A stretch of 64,000 nucleotides of DNA from Ophioderma brevispina (GCA_023653785.1 JAMKCH010019735.1:1-64000), one strand, 5' to 3'; counted from the first letter of the stretch, positions 47,696-59,661 are shown. Notes: generated by a model not told the origin, from the letters alone. A program made the numbers and translations.

Positions 47696-48034
47696 AATGT
47701 GGTCAGGAAGACAGAGCAACATTTAACTCCAACCTTAAAAACATTTTCCGTGAGGAATACGATAGATTACCAACAGATATGGTATCAAATACCGCCACTG
47801 ATATCGTAGCTATCAGCGACGAAGAGAAAAAAGTTATTGATTGGAAATTTACGGATTTAGACTTAAACGATGACTCCATTCTTGACAAGAGAGAACTGCG
47901 AGATTTGAGGAGGATGGTGAAAAAAATTGTTAAGCCAAAGAAATGTGCCAAAACCTTGGTGTCGCACTGCGACATGGATAAAGACAGCGCCATCGCCAGA
48001 ACGGAATGGTTATTCTGTCTAGGGGTCGACAATA
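47696..48034 (+). CDS. SMOC: SMOC-like protein, exon with SPARC-type extracellular calcium-binding domain
   Basis: This 339-nt exon has an acceptor after a strong pyrimidine tract (cttatctttcaacag, ending 47695) and the donor gtgagt at 48035, phase 1 at both ends. It encodes the extracellular calcium-binding (EC) domain: an N-terminal ECGQEDR segment, a helical stretch, then two EF-hands. The first loop is DLNDDSILDKRE and the second DMDKDSAIARTE, with acidic or Asn residues at positions 1, 3 and 5 and Glu at 12 in both. KPKKCAK and HCDMDKD plus WLFCLG carry the conserved EC cysteines. The KPKKCA segment and the lack of the SPARC-type insertion in EF-hand 1 point to SMOC rather than SPARC. 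Both hands should bind calcium. Reading through the donor gives a stop at 48040. Confidence 0.95.
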
Positions 48035-48283
48035 GTGAGTAGGCGGAGTTAGCACGAGGCTTGTACTTGGCCGTTATAATCATGACATAATCACCTTCCA
48101 GATTTCACGTTTCTCAGTTTTATTTCTATTTTCAGTTTTGTCATTTTGGTTATTTTTGTGTGTTTTTGGTTCAGTTAATTTCCTATTTCTGCACGATTTA
48201 CTTGTTTTCAATCACTCAATTTTAGTTCTGTATTTTTTTATCATTATCATTTTGTTGTTCATTTGTATATCACAAATTCAGAT

Positions 48284-48300
48284 ATCACACACACACACAC
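48284..48300 (+). repeat. (CA)n microsatellite
   Basis: A short run of alternating C and A in the intron after the EF-hand exon. Confidence 0.8.
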
Positions 48301-48437
48301 TTTTTATTTTGAAAAGATAAAATATTCACCAGAAATAACAAGGAAGGTGAATTGAAAGTCTACACATTCTTCAAACAGTCCTATTGCTGCTGTTGTCGGT
48401 ATTGCAATTCAATTGTTTGCATATAACAAGTATACTG

Positions 48438-48443
48438 AATAAA
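48438..48443 (+). promoter_or_regulatory. Candidate intronic polyadenylation signal
   Basis: AATAAA lies about 400 nt after the EF-hand exon. Together with the in-frame TAG six nt past the exon end, it could terminate a shorter SMOC isoform ending LGVDNSE. AATAAA is common by chance in AT-rich DNA. Confidence 0.25.
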
Positions 48444-48778
48444 CCATCTCACTGAACTGGGCAGGTGTGTTAGTGAAGCTGTCACCATTAAGTTATTTGG
48501 ACAATGAAAAAAATTAAAGAACAATTTAACCAATGTAGCAAACACAATACCTACAAAAGAATAGGTACTCCCACTTTTAGTCTAATAACATTTTTTAATG
48601 TTTATCTAAACACCGGTGTGTTCGGTTATTTGGTATACATGTATATGTGTAAGTGGTTGAACTGTGTCCAGCCAATGAGAATATGGCTATTTGTAATGCC
48701 ACCTTCATGTTTTTTATAGCTAATATTTGTCTTTACTGGTGTTGCCAATCTTTACTGAAGCCTTCCCTTTGCCGGTAA

Positions 48779-48919
48779 ACGTTTCATATAGAAGTCCTAA
48801 GTATGCAAATGAGGTATTATAATTGATTCTGTCATGCGCTGTATGATGTTGTGGAGTACCGCTTGACGGAATAAATGGCAATACCTCATTTGCATACTTG
48901 GAACTTCTATATGAAACGT
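48779..48919. mobile_element. Foldback element with 41-bp arms (family S)
   Basis: ACGTTTCATATAGAAGTCCT then AAGTATGCAAATGAGGTATT is mirrored almost perfectly at 48879-48919 around a loop of about 60 nt. CTTCCCTTTGCC (48762-48773) and CTTCCCCTTTGCC (48920-48932) flank the palindrome as direct repeats. Confidence 0.82.
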
Positions 48920-48932
48920 CTTCCCCTTTGCC

Positions 48933-51419
48933 ATAGTCAACTTTCTGAAGGATACTCATTTATAACCTTGTTCTGTGAGCATTTTTAAGAGACCATTCTA
49001 CTATAGTCACTGCATCAGTCACTGCATCAGTGCATTTCGAGGCTATTTACTGTCTTCACAGCAGCTGTGAGATGTAATGTAACAGAGCTTCTCTAACAAG
49101 ATAATGCCACTCAACATTGATCAGGGAGCATGGAATTTGATATGTATCCTAAGCAGCTATGGTCCTTTTATGGAACTTGTACAACATTTTGCACACTTCA
49201 GTCCAAAATCACACTATGTACATAAACATATCTTGTACATTGCTGTGATTGTCGTTATGGTTAAAATAAGCATGTGCAAATTTTGTTTATTCTGTGGCCA
49301 TAACTCAAAAACCTATAGGGAAATTAATGCTAATTGTTTACTTTCTTAGAGCATTTCCGATAAAACTTGCAAAACATTACCGATTTTCAGACCATGCACT
49401 TCGAGAACTGGTTGTGTGCCCTCCCTAAGCTCACTCATATTGGCAACACTGGACTATAATTTTTTCCTCCTCAAAATCTTTCCAAATCTGAGCTGCCTTA
49501 AGCTGCAACTTATATTGACCAATATATCATGCCTAGGTAGCTATTTTGCATGCCATTGTCCCCAAGCCTAGCTGTGAATAGCTTTATTTTATTGATGCAA
49601 AAATATTGGGTTGACTTCTTGTGATTAGAAAGAAAATTAAGCAAATACCTGAAGAATTCAAACACCAATTTACCTATCGGTGCGTATCGAAGAAGTGATC
49701 AATTTTGTGTCACTCTTTGGCCTCTTGTGGAGGAAGGAAGTGACTGACCCCTTTTTTTCTTTGAATAAAAGTTGTTTGCAATGTCAAAGAGGGGAGGACT
49801 GAGTATATGCATGGTTGCTTTAGTAGAATCAGCACTGGGTTTGTAATTTGTTTTGTCACATATGAAAAAGACTGAACGTGTAGTGAACAGCGGCACAATA
49901 CCATCCCTCCCGCCCTCTTTGATTTCTGCGGTGAGGGAAGCGGACGATCAAAGGCCTATGTGCCACATCGTGTCTAGACAAATATGTGGAAATTTGGGAT
50001 TGTGGTGCTGCGTAATTGGTATAATAGATCAAACAAGGCAAAAGCTCTTAACTCTCTTTCAAAACTAGAATTCTACTGATAAAACAACTTACTTTCTCTC
50101 TCTTTATATTGATTCTGTGTTCTGTGATGATTTTATTTGTGTTTTAGAGTGATTTCTGTGTTCAGTGCGCATGCTTTGACCGCAATGGGTTGTTATGTGG
50201 TATGTTGACTTTGATGTTAACACATTATCAATTGCCTGCATCTCACTATTGTTTAAGTTCACAATTCACAATGCTCTTGTTGTTGATGTAAAACAATGCT
50301 TAGTGTATTAAGCACATGCACAACTAACCTATCATTAAAATAAGCTATTATATTTGGTACACCACAATTAATACCTGCTGCATGAGGTATAAGACCTGAA
50401 GGATGCACATTCAAAGAAAAAGAGTACTGTCCTGGTATAATTGTGGCAGAGGGGGAATATAGAGGCATTCAGACTAAAATGTACTTTCCAGAAATGATCA
50501 GGGTTAAAAGGAGTTGAGAAGGACAGTTTGTTTTACTAATAATCTTTTGGCCCATTGGTCCTAATCCCTTTCCTCCGGATGAGTAATAAAACGTTTGAAA
50601 GTGAGAATGTCATAATTGATAATGGTTAGTGACTCCCAGATAAACTGAAAACTCTGGAAGTAAAGAAACAAATTTTCTAAGACTAGGAAACCACCATGGC
50701 AAGTTTAAGAAAACTGGGGGAAATCACTTGAAGTATCCCGGGTCAGTTATATGAAACAGCATGTGAATTTACGGTTCAATAATTGTAGTGGATGTCCCAA
50801 TAATTGTAGTGGATGTTCCCAATAATTGTAAAGAGAGATTTTGAGACTGAAATGCCACTTAAGCAAAGGACATTGTCCAGAAACCTCCAAAGTTGGGGGG
50901 GGGGGGGGGGGCCTAGCCTAGAAAATATCCAGGCCAAAATAGGTTGATTGTACATCTTTTTGGCCTAAAAAACTTGGGGTCCCTCATGCCACCCAAAGGT
51001 CCATGACTGGACAGAACTAATGTTCGTGAATCCTTGGACAGTTCGTTTTAACTCTTTGATAGCCAAACAAAAAACTGGAAGCAAATTGCAATGAAAAATT
51101 CTGGTTCCATTTGAAGGGGGTCTTATGATTCTGTACATTTACCTGACCAGAAACTTGTTATGCCAATCCTGAATGCATGGCGGGGGGGGGGGGGGGAGGG
51201 GGGTGCAACAAATCAATTGTTCAGGAATGTTGTACATGTTCTGTTATTGTGGGCAAGGTGTCTGTCTGCGGAAGAGTTCCATTTTGCCAAACATGAACAA
51301 GCATGAACTTTATGACAGACTTTCCAAAAGTAGTAACTCAAGTCAAATAGGCAAACCCTTTAACCCTGGTACATTCTTGTTAGGTTTAACAAATGAGTCA
51401 GTGTAGTTTTGAGATGGTT
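48933..51419. other. Intronic DNA without a supported gene
   Basis: Contains a 3-fold repeat of about 22 bp (CCAATAATTGTAGTGGATGT, 50777-50830) and G-runs at 50897-50910 and 51181-51194. Nothing else could be supported. Confidence 0.4.
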
Positions 51420-51590
51420 GCCCGGAAAAGACTCCATATGTACCCCCTCGTATATATTTACATGATACGAAATTACTATTTTAATTTGGCCTTGTTGATC
51501 TCAAAAAACGGAATAAACGCTTAAAAGAAATTAATACATTTTATGTTAATGTAAATATATGAGAGGGGGTACAATATGGAATCGTGCCGG
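51420..51590. mobile_element. Foldback element (family W)
   Basis: CCATATGTACCCCCTCGTAT then ATATTTACAT at the left is mirrored by ATGTAAATATATGAGAGGGG then GTACAATATGG at the right, with CCGG at both outer ends. Confidence 0.7.
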
Positions 51591-52574
51591 TTTCACAAAT
51601 GAACTGTGCCATTTTGGCGTAGCCCATCTAAAAAAATGACTAAGACCAGGCTTGTTTGTTTGGACCCATTTTAATGACATTTGTGATGATTGATTTCAAT
51701 CATGGTCATGAAAATGGTTTAAAGTTTTGAATTTGTAAACAAAGAAATAAAAAAAATTATGACTGAATGACTCTTGTTACTCTCAGGCCTAAGGGTAAAG
51801 ACGGGTGGCATTGTGAAAGTTAGTGGTTGAATTCATTTCGGGGCTGTCTACAACATATTTTCCTTGCATACTTATAGAAAATAAGATTGGCACAAATAGT
51901 ACCACAAAAACATTGAGAATTACCTACTTATGCCAATGTCCAAATGAAAGTAGAAGTACAGAAGAAAATGTGGACTGTCGAAATGCTGCTTTAAGGTATG
52001 AAAAGCCAATAGACAACCAGCCTCCTAGCTAGCCAACCTTAAAGAAAAATAGATAGATACCCATTCAATGAAATCCCTAATAACCTAGATAACAAATTTG
52101 GTTTTTGCTTCCCTAACCCAAATAAGGGCAGCGTTCTAGAATTACCAGCCTACAAAATAGGACGCTAGATACACGCCTTTTCAAAATTCCATAACATCCC
52201 GGATTCACATCCCAAAACTAAAACCAAACTTTACAAAAAAAAAACCATCGTTTGCGGTTTGAAACCAATTCCACCTGTTAGTGAGGGTCAAGCTTCAAAA
52301 TGCCCAATGAAGATGGTGTTGTGCTTAGGATGTAACTGCAACCAAACTGCCAATCCATCCAGTGGCCCCCGTGTCTTGAAAAACTGTCCATATATAGACT
52401 CTTTTTAAAATAAGCAATTGATTTTCCCCCAAGGCCCTTCCCCGATGTGTAGACCATGATTCGCGGGCAAGTGCCAAGGAGGGTAGTTATCAGCCTAGGG
52501 TGCCAAAAGGGACTGTAGTACTCGCGTATTTTTTTTTTGTGTCTCCTTCGTTTGTTTTATATCACTTAATTCAG

Positions 52575-52624
52575 ACGAGCAACCGGATGACCCAACAGTA
52601 AACAGCGACTCAAGAGAATGTTAA
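52575..52624 (+). CDS. SMOC: SMOC-like protein, C-terminal exon
   Basis: The exon follows an acceptor (tatatcacttaattcag, ending 52574). With the single A carried over from the EF-hand exon it reads NEQPDDPTVNSDSREC and then TAA at 52622-52624. It gives a short acidic tail ending in cysteine. Support is the phase match and the splice site; a tail this short carries no domain signature. Together the five exons encode roughly 265 residues without the signal-peptide part, shorter than the 430-450 residues usual for SMOC. If the upstream intron is retained, the protein instead ends a few residues after the EF-hands. Confidence 0.7.
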
Positions 52625-53663
52625 GAGACGGTCAATTTTTGTTTCGTTACATTTGAAGTTTAATTCATGTCAAAGTTATGATGGTTATTTTTCATTGCTT
52701 ATTCCTCCTTTGAATATTTGCATCTTCGTATGTATGTAACACTATGCGAAGTAGACCGTTTTGAAAGGGGTTACTGCCATTAGCAATATGTTACTGTATT
52801 CTGGGGAGAAAAGTTGAAAAAGTCGGGAAAACTCCCAACCAGGAGCAAATTTTTAAACAATTCGGACCCATCGCTGCCAAACATTATAAGTTTTATTCTG
52901 GCCGGGGGGTTGGGGGGGGGGGATGGGGGATTGGGCTGGGGAGAGAAAAAATGGGGGCACACCCCAGCCCACCAGTGCCACCACTGCTAAAAAACATAAA
53001 TTGGACAGGTTGAGCTTCCCCATTTTTTTTTTGCTCTCAAGTTTATCAATCAGTTCTTTCTTGGCATTCACAGAGCAGGTGAATAATTCTTATAGCTGAT
53101 TTCAATTTTTACTTCTCTCTGGAATATATTTGTCTGTCAATATTTTTCTTCGAATATTCGCCAATTTGATTATTCCCAATTTGAGAAGTTATCAGGGATT
53201 TTTTCTTATTATGAAATATTTTTCATATGATGTCTTATGATGATGTTGGAATCAAATACATCTGATTTGAAGGTCGTATATGAAATATTGCTTATTCTAA
53301 AACATTTTTTCACATTTTGAAGTCGTCAGGAGGAAGCATCCAAGAAAAAAATAACCCAACCTGATATTGCACAGCCCCTGAGTGGATGTTGGTGTTAAGC
53401 TTATTGTCTGTTCGTCTGGTGGTAGGGTCTAACCGATCACCCTAAATATATGTATACCGATTACAGATTTTAAAATTTCAAATGGGTATTCAGATTTCCG
53501 ATTCGATTTTTTTCTGTGTATTTTTTAAGCCTATTATCGCCGTTTTTGGCAGGCCAGAAGAAGCTGCCAGAAAGTAGCAGATCGATTTAGGTAAACCACT
53601 AAAATGGCCAAAACATTTGGTTTTTTAGTGGGGGGGAGTAGGAACAAAGCACCGACTTATGTA

Positions 53664-53678
53664 ATAAAAATAATAAAG
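53664..53678 (+). promoter_or_regulatory. Candidate polyadenylation signals for the SMOC-like gene
   Basis: Two overlapping-region AATAAA hexamers (53664-53669 and 53673-53678) are the first ones I found downstream of the stop codon at 52624. They would give a 3' UTR of about 1.05 kb. The assignment is positional only; the sequence in between includes G-rich tracts and may be repeat-derived. Confidence 0.35.
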
Positions 53679-53775
53679 TGAAAGTTTAAGTTGTCGATTT
53701 ATTTCACCGTTTGGCCATCATTTTGGAATTCGCCGTATAAGTGCCACATAAAATGCTTGTTATATAATGAATGTT

Positions 53776-53796
53776 AAAAAAAAAAAAAAAAAAAAA
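53776..53796 (+). repeat. 21-A homopolymer
   Basis: A run of 21 adenines, similar in length to the runs at duplication junctions, but no duplicated flank was found here. Confidence 0.8.
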
Positions 53797-53958
53797 TGAG
53801 GAATTTTGCGATACGATCCGATACGATAAGGGTATCAATCGGCCCGATTTCAGAACTACCGATCATATTCGGCTTTATTCTCTAGTCGTTGGGGTATTAT
53901 CCATGATTTAATTTAATCACATGTTCCAAGTTCAAATTTCAAGATGGGACAAGAAGGG

Positions 53959-54402
53959 AATAGACGATTTGCACAATCCCCACAATGCTTCTCATATTGT
54001 GCCCATTTCAATCCCGGAACTTGTACCAGAGTTCATGCTTACGAAAAATTATGTTTGATCGTCGTGTTACAAGACAGTGCCTAAAACTACAAACAAAGTA
54101 CCTTTCATGTGAAGTTAATCTTACAGAAATGTAGAAGAATAACATAGAAACGAAAAACAACCGCGGCAGTGATTGTTGAATTTACAGCAAAATGGGGCAA
54201 ATTTTCGATCATACGCGTACCCTAATTCTCACCTGCCGGACTTTGCTGCCATCTTAAAATTAATCACAGATGAAGTAATTTTTCTAGTATCGATATTACG
54301 CTCGTGCCCGGAGGTTTTTAGCTGACTTGAGGCTGGTACTAGTTCCCAGATGGAATGGGTACCCCACAAGATGCATTATGGGGATTGTGCAAATCGTCTA
54401 TT
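53959..54402. mobile_element. 444-bp inverted-repeat element (family X)
   Basis: AATAGACGATTTGCACAATC then CCCACAATGC is mirrored at the right end with one mismatch in about 30 bp. The TA just inside each end could be a TA target duplication. No open frame of note. Confidence 0.82.
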
Positions 54403-54422
54403 TGTTGGAGCAGCTGTTGACA

Positions 54423-54635
54423 TACTGTATAAGTTGGAATTTCCGTGTACAGATAGTTTCGTGATTTTTTAAAAGTTTTTGCAAATGCGCGGAAGTTCAG
54501 TCACAATTTGACATCAATGCAAGACAAATCTATTGGAAAAAGTATTTCGCAAAGTTTTTAATTTCGCATATTTATGTTCATTAGCGAAATCGCGAAAATA
54601 AAAACCTTGCGAAAATTTCCACTTGTTACATAGTA
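54423..54635. mobile_element. MITE family H, copy 2
   Basis: TACTGTATAAGTTGGAATTT at the left, GCGAAAATTTCCACTTGTTA then CATAGTA at the right, and the shared interior GACATCAATGCAA.ACAAATCTATTGGAAAAAG. Confidence 0.82.
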
Positions 54636-55208
54636 TGCAATGCAGCTTGTCCACATGTTAGTCTCGCTCATTACACTTCTCTCCACCCCCTCTAAAAGGT
54701 TTGCATTTGTGGTTGTAATGCCAACTAATTGATATTGTCCCCTGTAATATTTCTAACACCACGGATGACCGCAAAGTGATAAGTGATCCTTACAAAATGA
54801 TGGCGATCCATGACTTTACCATTCCAGAATAAATGGGAATCTAGGAACCCCTCCAGGGAAATCTTGGAGGACCTTTTGGGAATTGGAGGGAATTTTGATA
54901 TTTCAAATAAAGAAGATTATGAAATGCAGAAAAGCACAATTTAATTTGAATCTGTCCGTTTTTTTTGGTGGCCATTTTAAATGTGCTGTAATGGCAAATG
55001 TTACAGAGCCATAGATTACTGCAGAAATAATTTTATGGTAACCTACACATATTTTAGCTTATAGCAATAAGCGTGGCAAAAAGATAAAAGTAGGAAAAAG
55101 TTTTTGTTGATAAAGATGATGAGGAAAGCTGCAGGTTCTAAGGATCGCAAAATCATAGGTGTTGCTATGATGTGATTTTATGTGGGGTCACTGATCAGGT
55201 GTGCCTCT

Positions 55209-55612
55209 TACCGTACTTGACCCTAGTATATCCCATGCTCGGTTATAAGCCCACGTCCCAGTTTTGAAAGAATCGGAAAATATTAGAAAATCCTATTCTA
55301 ATCATCACACCATAAGTTTTTGTGTTGGGTTTTGGGGGGGGGAAGGCAATAGATTACATGCATTTTTGGTTATAGTCATTACTTTTTTGGAAGTATTGTT
55401 TCTTGTGATTTTCTTACCAGATTAATATGTTCTTTTACAAGTCCTTTTGCTATCACCACCTCATTGACACTTGAAAATATCTTGATAGTTTAGCTTGAAG
55501 GGCTGAAATGGTTTGTGCTCGTGTGTTTCGATGTTAGGGTGGAGACCTATTATAATCCCACCCCCTAAATTCAGGTTAAAAACAGGTGGGCTATACTAGG
55601 GTCAGTACAGTA
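55209..55612. mobile_element. MITE family F, copy 2
   Basis: TACCGTACTTGACCCTAGTA then TATCCC at the left is mirrored by GGGCTATACTAGGGTCAGTA then CAGTA at the right. The interior aligns with 2863-3272. Confidence 0.8.
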
Positions 55613-56220
55613 ATGAATAGATCATTTTTAGCCTTTTAGTACCTTCCTTCATGTGACATGTGATGATTTGATAGTGGGCCATTCGATTCATACCTGTGGG
55701 AAAATTGTGGGGAAGTTTTTTGTTTGTGCATTCATAGCGTGACTGTATATGTGCATATCATGCGGTGGGTTCTCAGCGAGCGTACAAAATAGCATACACA
55801 TCGTAGTGCGTATGGCACTGAAGGGTAGTGTGTGATCGCTCAAAAAACTACCAGTGATTATAGTCAACTCTACAAGGAAGGTGAAGGGGATACTGCTGCT
55901 AAAAGTTGGTATGACTAGGTTATGCACCATTGGTAGGACACCCCTTTTTCATCTAATTGTGGTTTTCTATATTAATTAAGTTATGGGTGTTTCTGATAAA
56001 ATAGTTTAAAAAACAAAAAAACCGAAAAAGAAAACCACACAAAAAAATACTGAAATTGCCATATTTTGTATTCCCCCTCTCCTTAGACATTCACTTGGGA
56101 GAGCGTGGCCTAGCAGTTATGGTGCTTGCCTGTAGCGCAAATTTACCAAAAAATCCCATGTTGGTACCATATGGGCCACGGAAGTACCACATTGATTCGC
56201 ATTAATGCGGATTTGGTGCC
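55613..56220. other. 3' flank of the SMOC-like gene, nothing certain
   Basis: A fragment at 56097-56140 (GGAGAGCGTGGCCTAGCAGT) resembles a tRNA-derived SINE head but lacks a B box. Confidence 0.3.
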
Positions 56221-56221
56221 A

Positions 56222-56583
56222 CATAATAATAATAGCAGGGATTTATAAAGCGCCTTATGCTATTGGCCTCTAAGCGCTTTCACAAATGGTCGCTGATCAC
56301 TGTGGCCCAACCATACCATAAACCATTTAGCATCATTTCAAGGGATGCAGCAGATCGGGATCAGCGCTTTCCCTTATCAGCAAACATACATCGAGATAAC
56401 CATCGCAGCCGGGACCAGCTTCCCAAATATCGCATGGGTAAATCGGGACAACCAAGCGGTTAATTTCTTGTCCAGGGAAATTACAAGATAGCTGATTCTC
56501 ACAGGGCTTGAACGCACGCCTAATACGCATGGATGAGCACATTACACTGGAGTCAAGCGCTTACCTGATTGAGCTATCTTGTC
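56222..56583 (-). mobile_element. tRNA-derived SINE, minus strand
   Basis: On the minus strand the A box TAGCTCAATCAGG lies at 56564-56576 and the B box GTTCAAGCCC at 56504-56513, about 50 nt apart as in tRNA genes. The body ends with AAGCGCTTAGAG and GGCGCTTTATAAATCC and an ATT-repeat tail at 56223-56234. Confidence 0.82.
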
Positions 56584-57390
56584 CGTGTAGATAGTCCTAT
56601 TATTTTGAAGGTTCTGTATTCCAAGATAAAATAAGATTACCAGTCGACATTTCTTTAAGGCACTATAACAAAAAGCATTGAAATGTTTGAAATTTGCAGG
56701 AGTAGCTTAAGTGAATAAGTTTGCATAATCCTCATAAGGTTTTTTTTTCCAAATGAAAAAATGGTTCAAAAGGAAGGCAAAACAGCAGTGTTGAAAGATC
56801 ACTCCATTCAATCGCTCCGTATGGACAGTAATGACTGAAAAATCTGATTTTATACTTGGTCTAATCACTGCCAGAGTATGTTAGGGTTCCTTTGCTATAA
56901 ACATTCAAAAATCTGATTGTTCATGATTTAAAAAAAAAATAAAATTCTGATTCACTGTTGGCACCTCTTACGGTTAGCAGTCCAACAAAATTTGGGAATG
57001 GTGAAACCCTGGATTATACACGAGTACTACTGTTTCACTCTGGCTTGCATGATTTAAAAGGGATTAATGTTGACAAATGACAAATTGGTGAAAGTAACTC
57101 CTTTTTTCTGCTACAACTTAAGCAAATCATGCATTTAAAGTGCTAAACATGCTTTCAAAGAAAAGCCAAGTTTTGAAGTGGGTTTTGTGTTGTCAAGTTG
57201 TGTAAAGGTTGTTTGATTTGACATGCTCTACACTGGTTACCTATACTCTGTTCATTGTAAGGTGGAACTTGACCCCATTCTTTTGGCCACTTATATTCTA
57301 CATTTTTGTTGGAGGAGTTGTGCCAAAATACACTATAGCTACTATAGTCGATTTATCTTAGGTTGCATTATAACATTGGGCTCCCCTAGT

Positions 57391-57536
57391 CGGGGCGGAT
57401 CCAGATGTGAAAAAACGTCAAAAATTGTCCGGGGGGCTGAAGGCTAAACTTGTCCAAATGGTCTGATTTTGCAAGGTTTTGCAGGATTACCGGGGGCCGC
57501 TCGCGTACCCCCTCCGCCCCGCCCAGATCCGCCCTG
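57391..57536. mobile_element. CGGATCC-family element (T), copy 2
   Basis: CGGGGCGGATCCAG at the left, CAGATCCGCCCTG at the right, with the shared interior (AAAAACGTCAAAA, GGCTGAAGGCT..AACTTGTCCAAA). Flanked by an exact 5-bp direct repeat CTAGT (57386-57390, 57537-57541). Confidence 0.82.
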
Positions 57537-57700
57537 CTAGTGGTTATCCAATATACTTATCAAAGGTCATTTTCTACCTTATAGTGGAACACACTTATAG
57601 TGCTACAACAAGCATTGGTATTTTTTTTTTTCCTGTGGGGTGTGTGAAATGTTTGAGTCACTGGCATTATCATACACTCATCATGCTTACTATGTTTGTT

Positions 57701-57887
57701 GAGTTATTTTCTCGGACAGTCCGCATGCACACCCTGTAAATCGCCGCCAGCTATGCAGTGGTTCGGTGCGTACTTGACCAATCCGCGCTTCGTGTCCCTA
57801 TGTTCGCTGTCCCTGCCAGTTACCGCACACTTCAAAAACGCAGGCGTGGTGTGTTCGGATTCTGTCCGAGAATTATTTCCAGCCACG
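57701..57887. mobile_element. CpG-rich palindromic MITE (family N)
   Basis: TTATTTTCTCGGACAGTCCG at the left is mirrored by GGATTCTGTCCGAGAATTAT at the right, and the inner CACACC and CAGGCGTGGTGTG also pair. The interior is CpG-rich. Confidence 0.7.
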
Positions 57888-59321
57888 ATAGGAGCATGCA
57901 AACAAACATGAAATTCAGATTAGAATCATGAACTTTCACATCAAGCTCATCACGAAACTCTGAAATAAGATTTATAGCGATAAAGACAATGAAATCTCAC
58001 AGTGAAATTCCACTTGTTATTCAAGATGTACCATGCCAAGTGGAAAGCCCAAAACCCCAACCCCTTGTCACGCTACTGAATAACTAATTCTCATAATTTA
58101 CGCAGAAGTGTGCTTCATATCTGAAAGTTGGCAAAGTTTTTCGGGTTTTCCCAAAATTATGCTACAATACTTTTTAAAAAATCTTGCTAGTCCTCTTCTC
58201 TGCCACACGACTTACTCACTAGAGGTCATACTGCAACATTCGGCACTGGACTAACAGAGCGAGATATATAGATTGTGGTGGCTTTTTAGGTGGGAAAAAC
58301 CCAACCCCCCCACTTACATGTTTTGTGTGTAACGTTTATATGACAGATTAGATTTCCTGCATTTCAACTTGTACTGTCTGCATCAGTCAATGAGCTCATG
58401 CTCCTCAGGTTAATCTGGGGGAAGGTCGGATTTCTCTTTTGCATCACTGTGTGGCAACAAGGGTCGGCCATGCGGTAAAATTAGCACTCTATTTAAATAC
58501 CCAATAAACAGTGTAATATATATTCTATAGTGTTTTTCAGTCAAAAGTTCGCAGAACAAAATTGCTTACAATGATGTCTCCTTACCATATCGTAATATTT
58601 GAAGGAATTCATGAAGCGGTTTTGGAGGAATCGATCAGGTATAAAATTGGGGAAAAAAATTCCTATTTAGGGGTTTTCCCCTTAGAGCTCCATAGGAGCT
58701 GGCACCACGCAAATCCCAACTCTAGTAATCGAATAGCGGGTGTCCTTCCCCTCCACAGTTTATCCGGTTGTGCCAGGTGTATGGGACAAATGGGCATGTT
58801 TTGAATGCTAGCTAAAGTTTCAAGCCAATAATATTTTGATGAGGGCCGAGGTCAATTGGGGACTCATATTTTTTGAAGTACAATATTGAACGACCTATTT
58901 TTAACATGCTGTATGAAATACCCTCATTTATCAATGTCATCCCCCTCCTAAACTTTTTGCCCAACAATCCATATTAAAAACTGTTGTTCTCAGCTTTACA
59001 ACTTGTAGGTAATTCTCAAGATAAATGCACAAAACTCAATTCGCGAAATTGAAGGGCGTTGTTTACCTACATTCAGAAGAAAATGACTGACACTCTGGTC
59101 GTTCACGAACGATCTGTCTCTGGCATACAGTAAACAGTGGAATCATATTTTTTTGTGTTCCATATATAAACAGATAAACAATCACGGGGCCATATAACTG
59201 GGGGAATTCAAATCTTTCTTGGTGGTATGGCCATGTGTCCTTGCCTGTGATTTGTTTCGAACGATTGCCGGGACAAACGAATCCTATCACGTGGCCTTCT
59301 ACAGGAAGTGATGAACTGTGG
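57888..59321. other. 3' flank, no supported feature
   Basis: AT-rich sequence with short open frames on both strands, none with a recognisable domain. Confidence 0.4.
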
Positions 59322-59661
59322 ATTTCATTATCCACAGCCTCGCCCCCGGACTTACCCCCAAAAGTTGAGATTTTTTATATCATCTAACCGTTAGCTGTAG
59401 TAATCATTTGTCCCCAATTTTTACTGCAAAGTCAGTCGCATCTGTAAGAATTCGCCATATTTGTCTTTTTCTGTCCGAAAAAAAAAAACGGACAGAAATT
59501 ACAGTATATTAGCCTATGCCTGTTGATACACATTTCTTCATAACATCAAACTGCAAAATCGGCATCAACTGGAAATTTTGGGAATAAGCTTAATTATCTC
59601 AAGGATATCTAATCGACCATAATACAAGCGAAGGTACTAGTAATCACAAAATCACCTTTAG
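59322..59661. mobile_element. MITE family D, right half (copy 2)
   Basis: Aligns with 46183-46520: GGATTTCAT.ATCCACA, GTTGAGATTTTTT, GACAGAAATTACAG and the end ATCACAAAATCACCTTTAG. The left half seen in copy 1 was not found. A hairpin of CTGTCCG, an A run and CGGACAG lies inside. Confidence 0.75.

Noticed and set aside
47703..48083. 126-codon minus-strand open frame
   Set aside because: It is the antisense of the EF-hand exon, which is clearly coding on the + strand.
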